From the NCBI GenBank assembly GCA_033032175.1, contig CM065321.1, positions 9,446,501 through 9,510,500 of the forward strand: 64,000 nucleotides of DNA. The letters run 5' to 3'. The notes under the pieces were generated by a model. The model was given only the letters and a program-made list of their open reading frames with translations, did no database searches and was not told the DNA's origin. This stretch comes from Saturnia japonica (lineage: Eukaryota > Arthropoda > Insecta > Lepidoptera > Saturniidae). The translations under genes were made by a program, and so were the position numbers. Below, in pieces: positions 52,041 to 64,000 of this stretch. Each line of letters opens with the position of its first letter. The stretch's first letter is position 1.

Positions 52041-54590
52041 TAATGGCCGTTATATATAGTAATTTAGAGCAACTAGTATAAAAAACGAAGGACGGTTCTT
52101 TAGATGGCTAAGTATCCAGAGACGTGATATTGTGGTCAAGATGCTCAAATTTGTTTTATAATTTAGAAAAAGCCTGTTCTCAAGGAAAGGCATGAAAGAC
52201 AATCATTACGCCAGTCACGACGTATTGGCAATTCCAGATTGCTACAGAAATTATAGGTCTGTTTTTTCCTGCATTACCTGCAACTACCACATTGCTCCTA
52301 TAAGAACATTTCTCTACTATTAATGTTTCCTCATGTAGATTTCTTCTTCGCTCACTTAATGGTTGTATTATCAATAAGTTCAAACAATATGATACATACT
52401 TTTAGATTGGAATGAAGGCGACAGTGTCTAAATATTTTAGTTTAATTTAATTGTTCATCCATCACAACTCACTATTTTAATGATTAATTTAATTATTAAT
52501 ATTAAATTCATCGAAACGTTAACAAATGCACCAGTGAAGTCATTGTGAATTAATTCGCTTTTCACGGCCACTGAGATATGAAATTACGGAACTGTGATAA
52601 TTAAACGGGTCTATCCTTTAATATTACCTATTTTATCTGTTTCAGTTTAAAACTTTTGAAACGGCTTACTAATTATAGGACGGTCTTTTATATCAGAATT
52701 TGATTACAATAGTCGTTAGTAAAAGTAGAAATATTATTAAATGAACTTCTAACACAATCCGCACTCATTAAATGCACTTTATAACAGTATGTCTATTATA
52801 TTTGATAATGCAATTCAGGCTCTTATGACTGTCTGCAAGTCAAATATTTTATCTGAATTATAATGTGGTTATTATGACAATATAGAAAGAAAGTTTGAAT
52901 GGTGCTAGGTCTTCGTGGATGACGTCATCATTTTCATTAACCGTTAGATCGATCAAGACCAATTAAGTTTAAATAATAAAACCGAATATCTTACACCGTA
53001 TGTACATCAATATAATTGTGAATATAGTTACGATATATCTGTGCAGATGTGAACGGTTCGACGATCCAAGGAATGCCTATGCCTTAGCCAGTGGTCGGGT
53101 TTTAATGCGTCCGCTTAATAGTACGGGTCGTATGATAAACATTCAATTTTGGCGCACAGTTTCCAAATTTTTTGCCAAATGTTGCGGCATAACAATATTT
53201 ATCTTACTAACGGTTATCTTTTAGTTTAAATTAACGTATCATAATAAAGACAAATGGATGTACTTACTTATAAAAAAATGGATAATATACTAATAGGTCT
53301 TGATGAAACTGGACAGTCCGATTACAAGGCTTAACGCGGTATCAAATTAAAAATCAAATCGAAATCAATTTATATAAAAGTATCTATTGGTGTAGGTATT
53401 TTACCTGTTGGACAGCCACAAGTAGAGACAAATCTGTAAAAAGAATATGCCCTCCCTTAAAAGCCTTAGCTTATATTGTTTTTTTTTACATAATTTTGTA
53501 TTTAGCTTTATAATATTAAATTCGCTGTAACACTTAACATTTAAACACAATAATTATTTATGTAAAAAACTTTTCGCAAAAAGTGTTTGACGAGAATCCC
53601 CGAACTGACTCCTAAAGTAAAAGATTACATGAAATACTTATTCTGAAATATATATCTGATTGCACTGTTTGCGCTGAAAGCCAACTGAGCAATATAATCT
53701 CACGTCACATAAATATACGAAGCCTAGTCACAGGGACGTAGAGGAAATTTCATAGAAACTGGAAACTTTTTTAAGTTTTTGTTCGAGTCAAACTCCAAGC
53801 ATAGTTTGGGAATGTTTTAGTGTAATCAGATACACAAATACTTTAGTTTGATTGAAATTATTGATAACTTTGTGAATTAGTAGGTACATAATTGAAGTTG
53901 GCAATGCTTATTGGCATTTATGTACATGCCGTTGTGTAACCATTGCAAGGTATTTATTTATTTTATTTATTTAGGTTTTTTTAGTGTAGTTTTTTTGATT
54001 ACTAAACATTATGTAAAATCATTTGTACAACTGCCACATATTTATATAAAACCAATAAAATTGAAGTGTCTGTTTATTATATCAAAATAACAGCTTTTAC
54101 TAAATGCATATGAAAGTATATAGGTACGGGAGAATTTTTACTTGTAACAAAAAGAAAACGGTTGTCTGTAAAGTCGGCTTACTGACGATAGTTAACGTGA
54201 CAACGTCATAAGAAAATACTGATGGAATGGTATCATTTTTCAAAAGAAAATTTTAATTTTATTTGCTTGATAGATATTTTGTATGGATATAGAGAAGGAG
54301 GTAAATGGAAATGACAATTGAATTGATCAAGTTACATTTATTTGTACGCATAAATACAAATAGTTCTGTTAACTTATTTTTATAGTTTTGTCAATTATAG
54401 CATAACCTACAATCGCTGCACTAGCGGATCGATGCTATTTATTTTAATGATGAAAGCACGAATATTCGACAATATATAACTCAACATATATTTAATATCG
54501 AAAGAATTATTACCTTTATCGCCGCAATTATCGTTGCTATAAACAATTGACACCACATTCACTTTTCACTGCACTTCATACTTGACGAAA
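52041..54590. other. AT-rich DNA, no gene recognised
   Basis: An open frame of 74 codons at 53000-53224 (plus) has no family motif I recognise, and no splice or promoter support; I leave it uncalled. The rest is low-complexity AT-rich sequence. Confidence 0.45.
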
Positions 54591-54599
54591 ATATGTAAA

Positions 54600-54997
54600 T
54601 GTATTATTGTATAGCAGCTGTCCACGCGGACGCATCGCTCACTCAAGTAGGAGAGAGACAGATATCGAACACTGCCGAACGCGGAGGCGGATTGTGCTTC
54701 TTTGTCGCTCGTTCCGCGCTCTCGCTTGCACTTCATGCCTTAAATGGAACGCCTCAGAGCGAGGTAACGCCGCATGAGTCATGTTTTTTCGTGCGTGCAG
54801 CCAGCTCCATCAAATTATAAGACGTTGTTACGTCACCAAAACGGTGAGGTCGATTTTCGGAATTTTCACTTACAGACAGCTAATGTTATAACGAGTAAAT
54901 TAGGCTACTTTTATTTCATAAAAATAATTAGGGTTCCGCGCAAATAAATGTCCAGTTACGTGCGCACCCCACACGGCGAAGTCGCAGGCACAGCTAG
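54600..54997 (+). mobile_element. Helitron-like element, 3' part
   Basis: A GC-richer block with 'gagagacagatatcgaacac', 'tcgctcgttccgcgctctcg' and 'gtcatgttttttcgtgcgtg', ending 'gaagtcgcaggcacagctag' at 54997 followed by T. This is a recognisable lepidopteran Helitron-like layout by recall. The short open frame at 54599-54820 is a by-product of the GC content. The 5' end is not placed. Confidence 0.5.
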
Positions 54998-55415
54998 TAT
55001 ACCATATATTTAATTATATTACCATTATTATGCGTAATATATAAAGTGTATAATGGAATATTTGGTAAGTAATATAATTTGTCTTTTTACCATTACACCG
55101 CATTCCAATCGCGAAACTAACTAAAACGCTTCAACCGCTAAAATCAACTGCATCGACATCCAAATCATTTTACATGAAACTCGATTAATAGTTAAAGTGT
55201 CAGTTGCCATAACCACTAATTGTATTTTCGTGTTATGTAACAAATATCTGTTCTAATCAGGGTTCAAATAACGCAATCTACTTGTCTAATAATGTGATAA
55301 GTATAATAATTAGAATCTGGGATCTTATGTTGAAAGAAAAGTATCTGATAAAAATAAACCTTAAATTTTTTATATAAACACAATCATTTTCGTATTGTAT
55401 TAAGAACTTATGTTA
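54998..55415. other. AT-rich DNA, no gene recognised
   Basis: Nothing recognised. Confidence 0.5.
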
Positions 55416-55570
55416 AGGTTTAGCCAATCTAAGCTATTAAGGCGCCCGAAAATCTATTTATTGACGACTTGAATACAAAACATTGGAATTTCTCTACTAT
55501 ACAAGTACTTAATTGGTATGTATGGTATGTACAAAACTTTCGTAAAAAAAAATTAAAGTAAAAAACTGAT
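55416..55570 (+). repeat. Dispersed repeat shared with 59103-59260
   Basis: Blocks 'ttaaggtttag', 'aagc.att.a.gcgcccg', 'tttattg.c.acttga', 'aaacattgga.tttctc.ac' and 'acttaatt' occur in the same order at 59103-59260, which lies inside a Helitron-like copy (58740-59350). Confidence 0.5.
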
Positions 55571-57060
55571 CGCAATTCAAGTTAGACTAGAGGTAACCTG
55601 GCACCTGGATAATGGCATAGGATACTTTTAGTTCGAAACTGGGGTCTGGCAAGTTTGACATTTGTTTCTGTTGTTGCGAAATTGTAGTATTGTGATTTGG
55701 AATTTTGTAATCTCGCCACGTGGGCGAAGGGCTTGTTTGTGTGTGTTGGAATTGAGGAGCTGGAGTTGAAAATGACTAAACTTTGACTTTCCTTCTCCCT
55801 TCTCCCGTAAACACGGACGCCGATATAGGCAACTAAAATGTTGTTAAGTTAGTTTACCCTTGTGTATCGCAAGCAGTTCTATCCATAGCCCAACCAAAAC
55901 TTCGGATGACTTCGTCTACCACTGCGCTTAAACACCCTTTCTCGAGCTTTTGGTTAGAAGATAGCACACTTTTTATATCGATATATTATAAAAATAATTA
56001 ACATTTAGCGAAGCGGGCGGACAACAACTAACCAGTTGTCCTAGTCCTTACTAAAATATTACAAAAATAAACCACAAATGAATAAAGACCCTCGTCGAAG
56101 AATAGTAAGGATCACATAACCACCGCTAAGTGACGTATTGGCGATTTCAAACGCTGAGAAATGTATATTTTGTGTTCTTCATAAAACATTTCATATTTTT
56201 TTAAATAAAATTATATATTTTCATATCCAAACTTTTTAACACTTGAAAAAAGTTCGATCTCAGTCTCAAAAAAACTAAATAAATAGTCCGATGGTCCAAC
56301 TTTTCGACTATCGCGTCTTTATCCAAAACCCTACCCTAAAGATACTCTGCTTGTTCATTCTCAACAAATACATTTATTTTATATACGTATGGTCCAATCT
56401 CATAAATGTCAAAACGAAAAATACAACAAAACACTAAATAAGTTACAATTATCTGTCAAATTACAACGCATGCTTAACAAAGATAATAATATGATATATG
56501 TATATGCTATGCCTATAATATAGTCAGTCTCTTGTTAGAGCACATATGGAGTACAAGATAAAAATAAAAATGAAAGCTGATTCGAGTAAAGTTCGCAGAA
56601 CGAGTACCCGGTCACGTTTTAAGAGCGTTGCAATTTCATTTTAAATTTTCTCCAGTCGCCACTCCCGAGGCTTCCGGGTGAGTCCACCAGGCATTTAGGT
56701 GTAGAGAATTATATTGCACCCTTACTTATTTTCATCACGGAAGCTCGCTTGATTTTAAATTGTGTATTTTGTATTCAATTTATTATTTCTCTCTTTTACC
56801 TATATTTTTGAAATGAGACAAGAAAATAGTTTCAGTTCTTCCCGTGTTATTTCCAGACGGAACTGTAATGTATGTATCTTTTTAAATAAATAAAAACACA
56901 TATTTTATAGCTATGATTATTGTGTTTTAAAATGTAATTACTAGCTTCTTACAAAAATATGTTAACGTAAGCACCATCTTTTGAAGATATTATTCTTTGT
57001 TTTATTATGCTAAAGAATAATAATATCTTACGTACGTAAATAAGTACACACATATTTTAT
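55571..57060. other. AT-rich DNA, no gene recognised
   Basis: No coding or RNA signature recognised. Confidence 0.5.
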
Positions 57061-57074
57061 CTTTTATTGTTACG

Positions 57075-57285
57075 CGCTCAACCTCGATTTCACCTGATGA
57101 TAAGTGAAGATGACGTCGACAATAGATCGCACTTACCTATCAGATGCCTATTCATTCTTCGTTTGAAGATTCCCAAGTTGTGGGTGTAAAGACGCCGGGA
57201 GTGAATTTCGCTTCTTAACTGTTCGAATAATTTACGACAATTCGAATCGCTTCGTACGAGTCGGGGAATGTTCACACATAAGGGA
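57075..57285 (-). pseudogene. C-terminal remnant of a non-LTR retrotransposon ORF
   Basis: On the minus strand a short frame ends with IHSRRLYTHNLGIFKRRMNRHL, then 'SSSLIIR'-like residues and a stop. A 'Y..NL..FK.R.N..L' end is typical for the C terminus of lepidopteran Jockey/CR1-type reverse transcriptase proteins. The tail 'cttatcatcaggtgaaatcg' follows. About 60 residues remain of a protein normally near 1000. Confidence 0.4.
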
Positions 57286-57800
57286 AACTCTCCCGACGTA
57301 TAGTTGTCCTGTGGTGGGTACGGGATGAGTGGAGTTAGATCGTGTAATTCCTGTATACATCTTCAAAGTGTAACCTCTAAAACACTGGTAGACAACAAGC
57401 TACCTTACGTTGACGATCGGAAATAAGACAGTTTTATAGAACATCATTAAATAATTGAGGACTAAACCAACTACAATAATTATAATCTGGTCATCTCTAT
57501 GCAGTGATTGATAGTACCTACTATTTTATTGTATTTAAGACAATCGTTTGATTACAACCACGTGTGGTGTTGCTGAAAATGGCAAAAATTTAAAACTAGA
57601 AAGGAGGTTAACACACTCAGAATACACTGGAATTTAACAAGCGTATTCTAGTATACTAAAAGATGTACTATGCTTTTATCACAGTGTCTTCCATCAGCAA
57701 AAGCTCAGGATTAAATTCTTTACGTGCCTAGTAAAAAACAATCTATACATTGGTATAATATATTGTATTATATATATTGTATATAGTATTGGTATAATAT
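57286..57800. other. AT-rich DNA, no gene recognised
   Basis: A local direct repeat 'attggtataatat' occurs at about 57751 and 57788, in AT microsatellite-like sequence. Nothing else recognised. Confidence 0.45.
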
Positions 57801-57809
57801 TAATTAGAA

Positions 57810-58091
57810 AGCTCAAAAGATGTTTTATTTGACTGCGCTAATTCTAAAACTACTTGTCAGATTTGAAAAACTCTTTATGTATTTTAAAGTCTATTTATTG
57901 AGAAAGGTTACAGACTATACAACTTCACGCTACGACTATAAGGAACAAGCAATCAAGTAATCTGGCAACCTATAGGCTTGAACGGGAAGTGATAATAACA
58001 ATGAGCTACATGGGTACGTTTGCGGCGCGGTAGAGAGTAGTTGTACGAACAAATTCAACATGATTGAAAACGAGGGGCACAGCTTGGTAGA
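57810..58091 (+). repeat. Helitron-like 3' part
   Basis: Contains 'tatttattgagaaaggttac', 'cttcacgctacgactataag', 'gaacgggaagtgataata' and ends 'gaggggcacagcttggtag', a decayed CTAG end. Counterpart of 16770-16986. Confidence 0.5.
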
Positions 58092-58739
58092 AGTAAACTG
58101 AACACATTATTTATCTTTAGTTTACTATAACAAGATCACGAAAACAATTCTTGTTGATGGCACAAAAATTCGCAAAAACATTTAAAACATTTTCATCGTT
58201 CAAACGCAAACGAATATTAAAGTATTGTGGGTTTTCGCAACAGAAACACCTGTTCCGCTTTTTCCACGAACTTTTTTATATTGCGTGAATATTGTTGCAG
58301 GTTGTTTGTGTCTGTCAGCAAGTATACAGCAAAATGAAAAATTACAGTCTCTTCAATCGTTTTTATTACAACCATTTAACTTTTAATCGTTTTCGAATCT
58401 TTTCATAAATTACGATTTAAGTAATACAACTTGATAAATGAGAATTATGATGTTAAATCTATATATAGTTAACGATATTGCAAGATTTTGCAACATTTCT
58501 ACATTTAAATACTCGAAATATTTTAATTATTAATAATTAAATTTATTATTATTTCTTGGGATACTAATAAGAATTGGAATTCCAAGTAAGCGGTGTTTAA
58601 GCTGAAAATTTAAATAGTTACGTTTATATTATGGTAATAGTCAAAGCTTTTCAAAATATCTATTGAATTCAACAAAAAAGGAAAATTCAATATATAGGCA
58701 ATTTTATGTAGATTATTTCACATAATGCTATATAGATAA

Positions 58740-59350
58740 CTAGCGACCGACCCTAGCTTCGCACGGGTGCAATTTACAAACTAGTGTATTTTATGTTTAA
58801 GAAGTATGATGTAGAGTTTGTTAGTTTAATAGAGTTTTAGTATTGATAGTTCATAATTCATAGTTACAAAAAGTGCGGTTAGCTAGTGAAGCGCAATTCA
58901 TCCTAGGTTCGGAGTACCGATTAACCGTTTCGCTGCGAATGATTTCTTTGGTTGCACTTGGCTACGTCACTTTGGTGACTTTGGTTGGTTAATTTTGAAT
59001 CCTTGATATCTTCTACGGAATGATTTGATTGTAAAGGGCAAATTTTAATCTACATACAATATTTGAAGAACTGAAATTCTTTAATACATAATTTTGATGA
59101 TCTCTTAAGGTTTAGCTAGTGTAAGCCATTTAAGCGCCCGCAAATAGATTTATTGTCAACTTGATTTAAAAAACATTGGATTTTCTCCACCATACAAAAA
59201 CTTAATTAGAACATATTGTATCTATATACAAACCTTCAGTAAAACAATCTCTAAATGACAGCGAAAACCGTATAAATATCTGCTGCATGGTTTAAAAGAA
59301 CTACGCGGACAAACAGACGAACGTGAATAGCGACTTTCTTTTATACTATG
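58740..59350 (-). mobile_element. Helitron-like element, third type
   Basis: Begins CTAG at 58740-58743 (preceded by A), then 'cgaccgaccctagcttcgca' and 'cgggtg', the inverted form of a '...ctagt' terminus. It ends in 'ctttcttttatactatgta'. This start is common in Lepidoptera by recall. Non-coding. Confidence 0.45.
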
Positions 59351-60710
59351 TATTGATATACATTCTTCTCAAACTCAGAAGAGGGCAAACTGTAAAAGAA
59401 TATGAGACTCTACTGAATTTTGGTTGATAATCTACTTTTGTTTACCTTTTGTCTTGTCCGTAGAGCTAGACTTGAGACGCTTGATACCTTCATAGTCTAC
59501 TTACTATTTCCAACATACTTTTTCTGATAGCGTCCTGAGCCAGTATTGACTGTGGTTGTATCCTTACCTCTATTTCTTTGTCAAATGATATTGGTTGAAA
59601 TAATCCACTATAATAAAAATGTGGATTGATAACAGTAATAGATAGGACATAAGCAAGGTAGTTTTTCGGTGTAGTGATAATTGTGTAATGAAACAATTGA
59701 CATATAATGTCACTTAATAAGGTGTGTTTTCCGGGAAAAATTATATCCCTGTTAATTCTTCATTAAATAAACATCTTTTTAAAGACTATATTCCCGTAAA
59801 ACATAGAAAAATAGTTTAAAATTAAGGTTTTCGTTAAAAAAAAACTTTTTATTAGCAAAACCATCTGTTGACTCTAATGAAAATATATTTATACAAAACA
59901 CCATCTGTATAACCAACTTGACAACTGTTAGTTAACTATTTTTTACATTTTATATTGAATTAAGTTATCGCATCGGTCAGCCAAACAAGTTACCATATTC
60001 TTTTTGTATATGACGTAGTCTAAAATCACAATTAGTGTAAAGTTGCAGTAAAACTGAATTCCTGAATTTAGTTTACTAAAATTTTTTTGAGAAACATATT
60101 TATTTATTTGAACCACCAATGTTCACTCAGTGCATTAAACCCAATTCCAAAAAAAAAACCGTTTAAAGGATAAAATGCACTAGGACTTTTAATATAAGAG
60201 TTGAAATAATGAACACGCATTATATATTATAAGTAATTTTGTTTTTAATTTAATTAGCAAACAAAAGTACACATATCTCATAATATATAGTGTATTTAAT
60301 TTTGTCTTAAGAAATAGGTAACTATAATATTTCCGAAGAGCGAAGGTGCTGCTTGGTGTAAGCTAGTTTTTGAAGACATAAGTATTTGATTCAAATGAAG
60401 TAGAAATCCTAAGCTAACTTTATACGGTTTCAGATGAGTAAGGAAGACCCGGTCGTTCTCTGGCCGAGTGTTTTCGATGCTAATATTCGAGTTTTATTAC
60501 TCCGCATTAGAATATCGAGTATTCCTCTTTGGTCGGCAACAAACTGACTTCATTACCATGTCATCAGTTTATTTAGAATGGGAATAAATTTAAAGTTAAA
60601 GCGAATTACATAATAGTATTAAACACGATAATAACAAAAATTTTAGACTCTTGGATCGGCTACACCTGACTGAATGTGAATACTATATAACAGTAAGGAT
60701 TTTTTTTTTT
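59351..60710. other. AT-rich DNA, no gene recognised
   Basis: No coding or RNA signature recognised. The GC-richer patch 60440-60540 was examined for inverted repeats without a convincing result. Confidence 0.45.
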
Positions 60711-60713
60711 GTA

Positions 60714-60818
60714 GAACCGACTATATTGTTACCCTTAGGAGCCCTGGAGCCACTGCGGCTTTTACAGCTTCACCGAACTTGGGGGCGAGCGCTCAGGGCA
60801 CTCAGCCGCGAAAGCAGT
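60714..60818 (-). repeat. Dispersed repeat family B, copy 4
   Basis: Inverted core with 'accgactatattgttaccc', 'gagccctggagcc', 'ctgcggcttttacagcttca' and 'ccgaactt', then 'ctcagccgcgaaagc' as in copy 2 (35351-35462). Confidence 0.6.
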
Positions 60819-61009
60819 AGAGATCAAACTGGTCAAAGTACGCTACTTTAACAGTAAAAAAATTAGTGAGCGACCTCTATAAAAAGAAATATGACCTTCA
60901 ATTTTTTATCATACTTATATAATTTCTATCTTTGACCATAATTTTAAAAGTGCATGACTCATATTTTTTTAATTGTCTGATTCATTTCACCACGTGGGCT
61001 AACACCTAT

Positions 61010-61135
61010 TTCCAGCTTCATGTGGATTTATGAGAAATCCAGTTTATGTAGATATTTGAGCAGGCCGGCATGATAGCTACGACTGACAATGAATTGTAGA
61101 TCCCGCGATACTCACCGATGTTGTTTTTGAATTGC
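61010..61135 (+). repeat. LINE 3'-end fragment
   Basis: Shares 'agatatttgagcaggccggc', 'atgatagctacgactg', 'tttgtaga-like' and 'actcaccgatgtt' blocks with 51895-51980. Decayed tail of the same non-LTR family. Confidence 0.45.
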
Positions 61136-61670
61136 ACTGCGCATATGATCGGGTACTTGGCTGTTCTACGTTGAAAAAATTTAAACAAAGTGTACGATAT
61201 ATTTCGTCTAAATAACGCCTTCAGTATTCTAGTAGGTCACATAAAGAGTTTTACCACAGTATTTGCAGACCGAAGTAATCACATCGGTAATCGAAGGGCA
61301 TTCGTCTTACAAAGATCAATTCTAAAATCGAACAGTATTGTAGGTCCTTATTTATAGTACCACTGTAGATATTTTGCCAAGCCAGTAAAATAAATACATA
61401 TTTATTTAAATAGTAAAAATTCGTTAATGGTTAAATGATAAATTATAAAACTTTTAATTATTGATATTCAAGGTGTGAATATCATTGAAATCAATTTCAA
61501 TAAATCAAATTAAAACCAAAAATTATTTTTCTTTTTCAAAATTACGATTACTTTGTATTATTATTGTTGTATCTAAAATAAATAAAAATTAAGTGCCTTA
61601 AAAATTAAAAATCTATTTTCTATTATTCAACGTTCTACACATAGTACTATTTTTATGTTACTTAGTTTTA
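61136..61670. other. AT-rich DNA, no gene recognised
   Basis: Nothing recognised before the RTE-clade 3' end. Confidence 0.5.
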
Positions 61671-61672
61671 CA

Positions 61673-64000
61673 ATCATCATCATCATTTCAGCCGCAGTAC
61701 GTCCACTGCTGAACTTAGGCCTCTCCCATAGATCTCCAGAGCGGCCGATCTTGTGCGGCCTGCACCCAACGGCTCCCAGCGACCTTTATTATGTCGTCTT
61801 TCCATCTAGTGGGGGGCCGTCCTACGCCGCGCTTTCCGGTGCGTGGTCTCCACTCGAGAACCTTTCTGCCCCAACGGCCGTCAGTTCTCCGAACTATATG
61901 CCCCGCTCACTGCCACTTCAACTTGATAATCCTTTTGGCTATGTCGGTTACCTTAGTTTGTCTACGGATCTCCTCATTTCTGATTCGATCTCGTAGAGAA
62001 ACACCAAGCATAGCCCTCTCCATAGCTCGCTGAGCGACCTTGAGCTTTCTTATGAGGCCCACAGTGAGCGACCACGTCTCTGTGCCGTATGTCATCACTG
62101 GAAACACACACTGGTCAAAGACTTTCGTCTTGAGGCACTGAGGTATTTTGGACGAGAAGACGTCGCGCAGTTTCCCGAACGCTGCCCAGCCGAGTTGGAT
62201 TCGTCGACTGACCTCTTTTTCAAAGTTGGACCTACCTAACTGGACTGTTTGTCCCAGGTAGACATATTCTTCAACAACTTCTAGACAAGAGTTCCCAACT
62301 GATACTGGGGTGGGCACCACATAAGACATTCGACATGATTTTCGTCTTGTCTATGTTCATTTTAAGGGCCACCTGTTGAGAAACTTTGTCGAGGCCATCG
62401 AGCATTGTGCCAAGATCTTCCAGCGATTCTGCCATGACTACGATGTCGTCAGCAAATCGAAGGTGAGTGATGTACTCGCCATTGACATTGATGCCGAGTC
62501 CTTGCCATTCCAGGAGCTTGAAGGCGTCCTCTAGAGCGGCGGTAAACAGTTTCGGAGATATTACGTCTCCCTGTCTAACGCCTCTTCTCAAAGGAATTGC
62601 TTTCGTGCACTGCTCCTGTACTCGGACCGATATGGTGGCGTTGTTGTACAAGCACTTCAATACTTCGATATATCGATAGTCAATACGGCACCGCTGGAGA
62701 GACTGCAACACTGCCCATGTTTCGACCGAATCAAAGGTTTTTTCGTAGTCTACGAACGCTAAGCATAAAGGCACATTATACTCCTCAGTCTTCTGTATAA
62801 TCTGCCGCAGCGTATAGATGTGGTCTACGGTGCTAAAGCCTTTTCGGAAACCGGCTTGTTCGGGAGGCTGGAAGTCAACAAACTTGTGCTCGAGACGATT
62901 CGTGATGACCCTCGAAAACAGCTTATAAACATGGCTCAGGAACGAGATGGGCCGATAGTTCTTCAATAAGGTTTTATCACCTTTCTTGAAGAACAGGACC
63001 ACCACGCTGCCGCCCCACGATTCCGGCGTTTTACCCTCGAGTATAACGGAATTTTAAAGAGCTTCTGCAGGACCTTAAGTACCGGTTTTCCACCCGCTTT
63101 AAGAAGCTCTGATGTAATTCCGTCATCACCCGGCGCCTTGTTGTTCTTAAGCTGCTTAAGGGCCATCCTAATCTCGTACAGGGTGATGTCGGGGATATCT
63201 TTGGTATAGTGTCGGGTCAGCCCGGCTCTCGGATCTTTAGCCGGGCTGGTAACAGGCTTAGTTGACGAGGTATATAACTGCCCATAGAACCTTTCGATCT
63301 CCCTTAATACCTCTGGTTTGGTGGACGCTACGCTGCCATCATCCATTTTCAGCTTCGTCAACTAGCTCTGCCCAATAGATGCATTCCTTGCGAACACTTT
63401 GGAGCCTTTATTCCGTTCTATCGTCTCTTTAATACATTTGGTATTGTAAGACCGGACATCGTGTCGCAAGGATTTATGAATAGATATATTGAGCTGCCTA
63501 TAGAACTTAGCGTCATCGGAAGACTGCAGCGCCATACCACTCCGACCCGCCATGAGTTTTCGGGTTTGATCTGATATCTTTTGAGTCCTATTGCTACGGT
63601 GAGTTTTAAAGAACTTGGACCCAACGGCATTGACAGTTTCTATCAGTCTATTACTAGTATCATCTACGGAGACGCAACTATCTAGGCAATTGAATTGGTT
63701 TTTCAATTCGAGTTGAAAGCTCTCGGAGTTTTGGAGTTGAGCATTAGAGGGTCGGAGCATAGACTTCATCAGGCGAGACCTTTCTATTTTTAGATTGATA
63801 TTCCATGTGCCTCTAACCATTCGGTGATCACTGCCGGTTTTCACTCTGTGGATCACAGTGACATCATTGAATATTTGTCTCTTCGTGGTCATGATGAAGT
63901 CTATCTCATTTTTCGTGGAACCATCGGGGCTCATCCAGGTCCATTTCCTATGAGGTGGCTTCTGGAAGAAAGAGTTCATCATAAAGAGTCCCTCTTTCTC
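61673..64000 (-). mobile_element. RTE-clade non-LTR retrotransposon, partial (continues past window)
   Basis: The 3' end lies at the left: on the minus strand the element runs to 'cagcagtggacg..ctgcgg' and then five ATG/TGA-type trinucleotide units (61673-61687). RTE elements typically end in a short simple repeat instead of poly-A. The element continues beyond 64000, so the 5' half is not visible. Confidence 0.8.
61720..64000 (-). pseudogene. RTE-clade endonuclease/reverse transcriptase, broken
   Basis: Minus-strand pieces of one protein. 63362-64000: end of an AP endonuclease (WTWMSPDGSTKNEIDFIMT, then GSDHRMVRG) and linker. An in-frame TAG at 63362-63364, probably from CAG, follows. 62963-63361: start of the reverse transcriptase (NNKAPGDDGITSELLK). 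A two-base insertion in an A run near 63052 shifts the frame. 62300-63040: RT core with NYRPISFLS, EQAGFRKGFSTVDHI, GVRQGDVISPKLF and FADDIV (62445-62456). A further shift near 62330 leads to 61907-62329 (YVYLGQTVQ, YGTETWSLT). A TGA at 61907-61909, probably from TGG, precedes the last piece (GRPPTRW). At least four lesions make it non-functional. Confidence 0.85.

Noticed and set aside
53000..53224. Small host gene of 74 codons
   Set aside because: Low-complexity start, no recognised domain, no promoter or splice support, and no conserved pattern visible.
54599..54820. Small protein of 73 codons
   Set aside because: It lies inside the GC-rich block of a Helitron-like element; the open frame follows from base composition.
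4960..59350. CRISPR-like array from the repeated short motifs
   Set aside because: The repeats are widely and irregularly spaced transposon ends in an insect genome, without regular spacers.

Overview
The window reads as AT-rich insect nuclear DNA, most likely from a butterfly or moth. The evidence is the repeat content: tRNA-headed SINEs of lepidopteran type, many short Helitron-like copies with TC...CTAG ends inserted between A and T, an RTE-clade LINE, an R1-clade LINE, cecropia-type mariners, and a BEL/Pao retrotransposon present twice. The Lepidoptera assignment is inference from recalled repeat families, not a database match. I found no host protein-coding gene that I can support. The only host-like signal is a weak GC-rich, exon-like patch with a splice donor near 3683.

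Layout. 1-6.8 kb: degraded repeats, including a SINE/LINE-tail patchwork, an inverted-repeat element at 2737-4065 (possibly PIF/Harbinger-like) and a complete 208-bp Helitron-like element. 6.8-13.3 kb: complete BEL/Pao copy 1 (329-bp LTRs, one 1735-codon Gag-Pol frame, TSD ATAGT). 13.3-29 kb: AT-rich DNA with Helitron-like copies, a SINE with a 14-bp target duplication at 20161, a perfect 25-nt inverted repeat at 23976-24089 and unclassified dispersed repeats. 29.06-32.2 kb: an R1-clade LINE remnant whose A-rich tail abuts a truncated mariner. 35.9-36.6 kb: a second, internally deleted mariner with both ends. 39.2-45.7 kb: complete BEL/Pao copy 2 (TSD TACTT), same length as copy 1. 47.5-48.8 kb: an apparently intact DD41D Tc1/mariner-superfamily element with perfect 32-bp inverted repeats. 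48.8-61.6 kb: AT-rich repeats. 61.67-64 kb: an RTE-clade LINE pseudogene on the minus strand running off the window end.

How the parts work together. Each BEL/Pao copy carries everything its family uses in cis and trans: LTR promoter and ends, a primer-binding site matching tRNA-Phe, a polypurine tract, Gag with zinc knuckles, protease, reverse transcriptase, RNase H and integrase. The DD41D element pairs an unbroken transposase with two matching ends. The short elements (Helitron-like, SINE, deleted mariner) are non-autonomous and depend on proteins encoded elsewhere. The window is best viewed as a transposon graveyard with three young arrivals: the two BEL copies and the DD41D element. I saw no evidence of a new cellular pathway or defence-type system.
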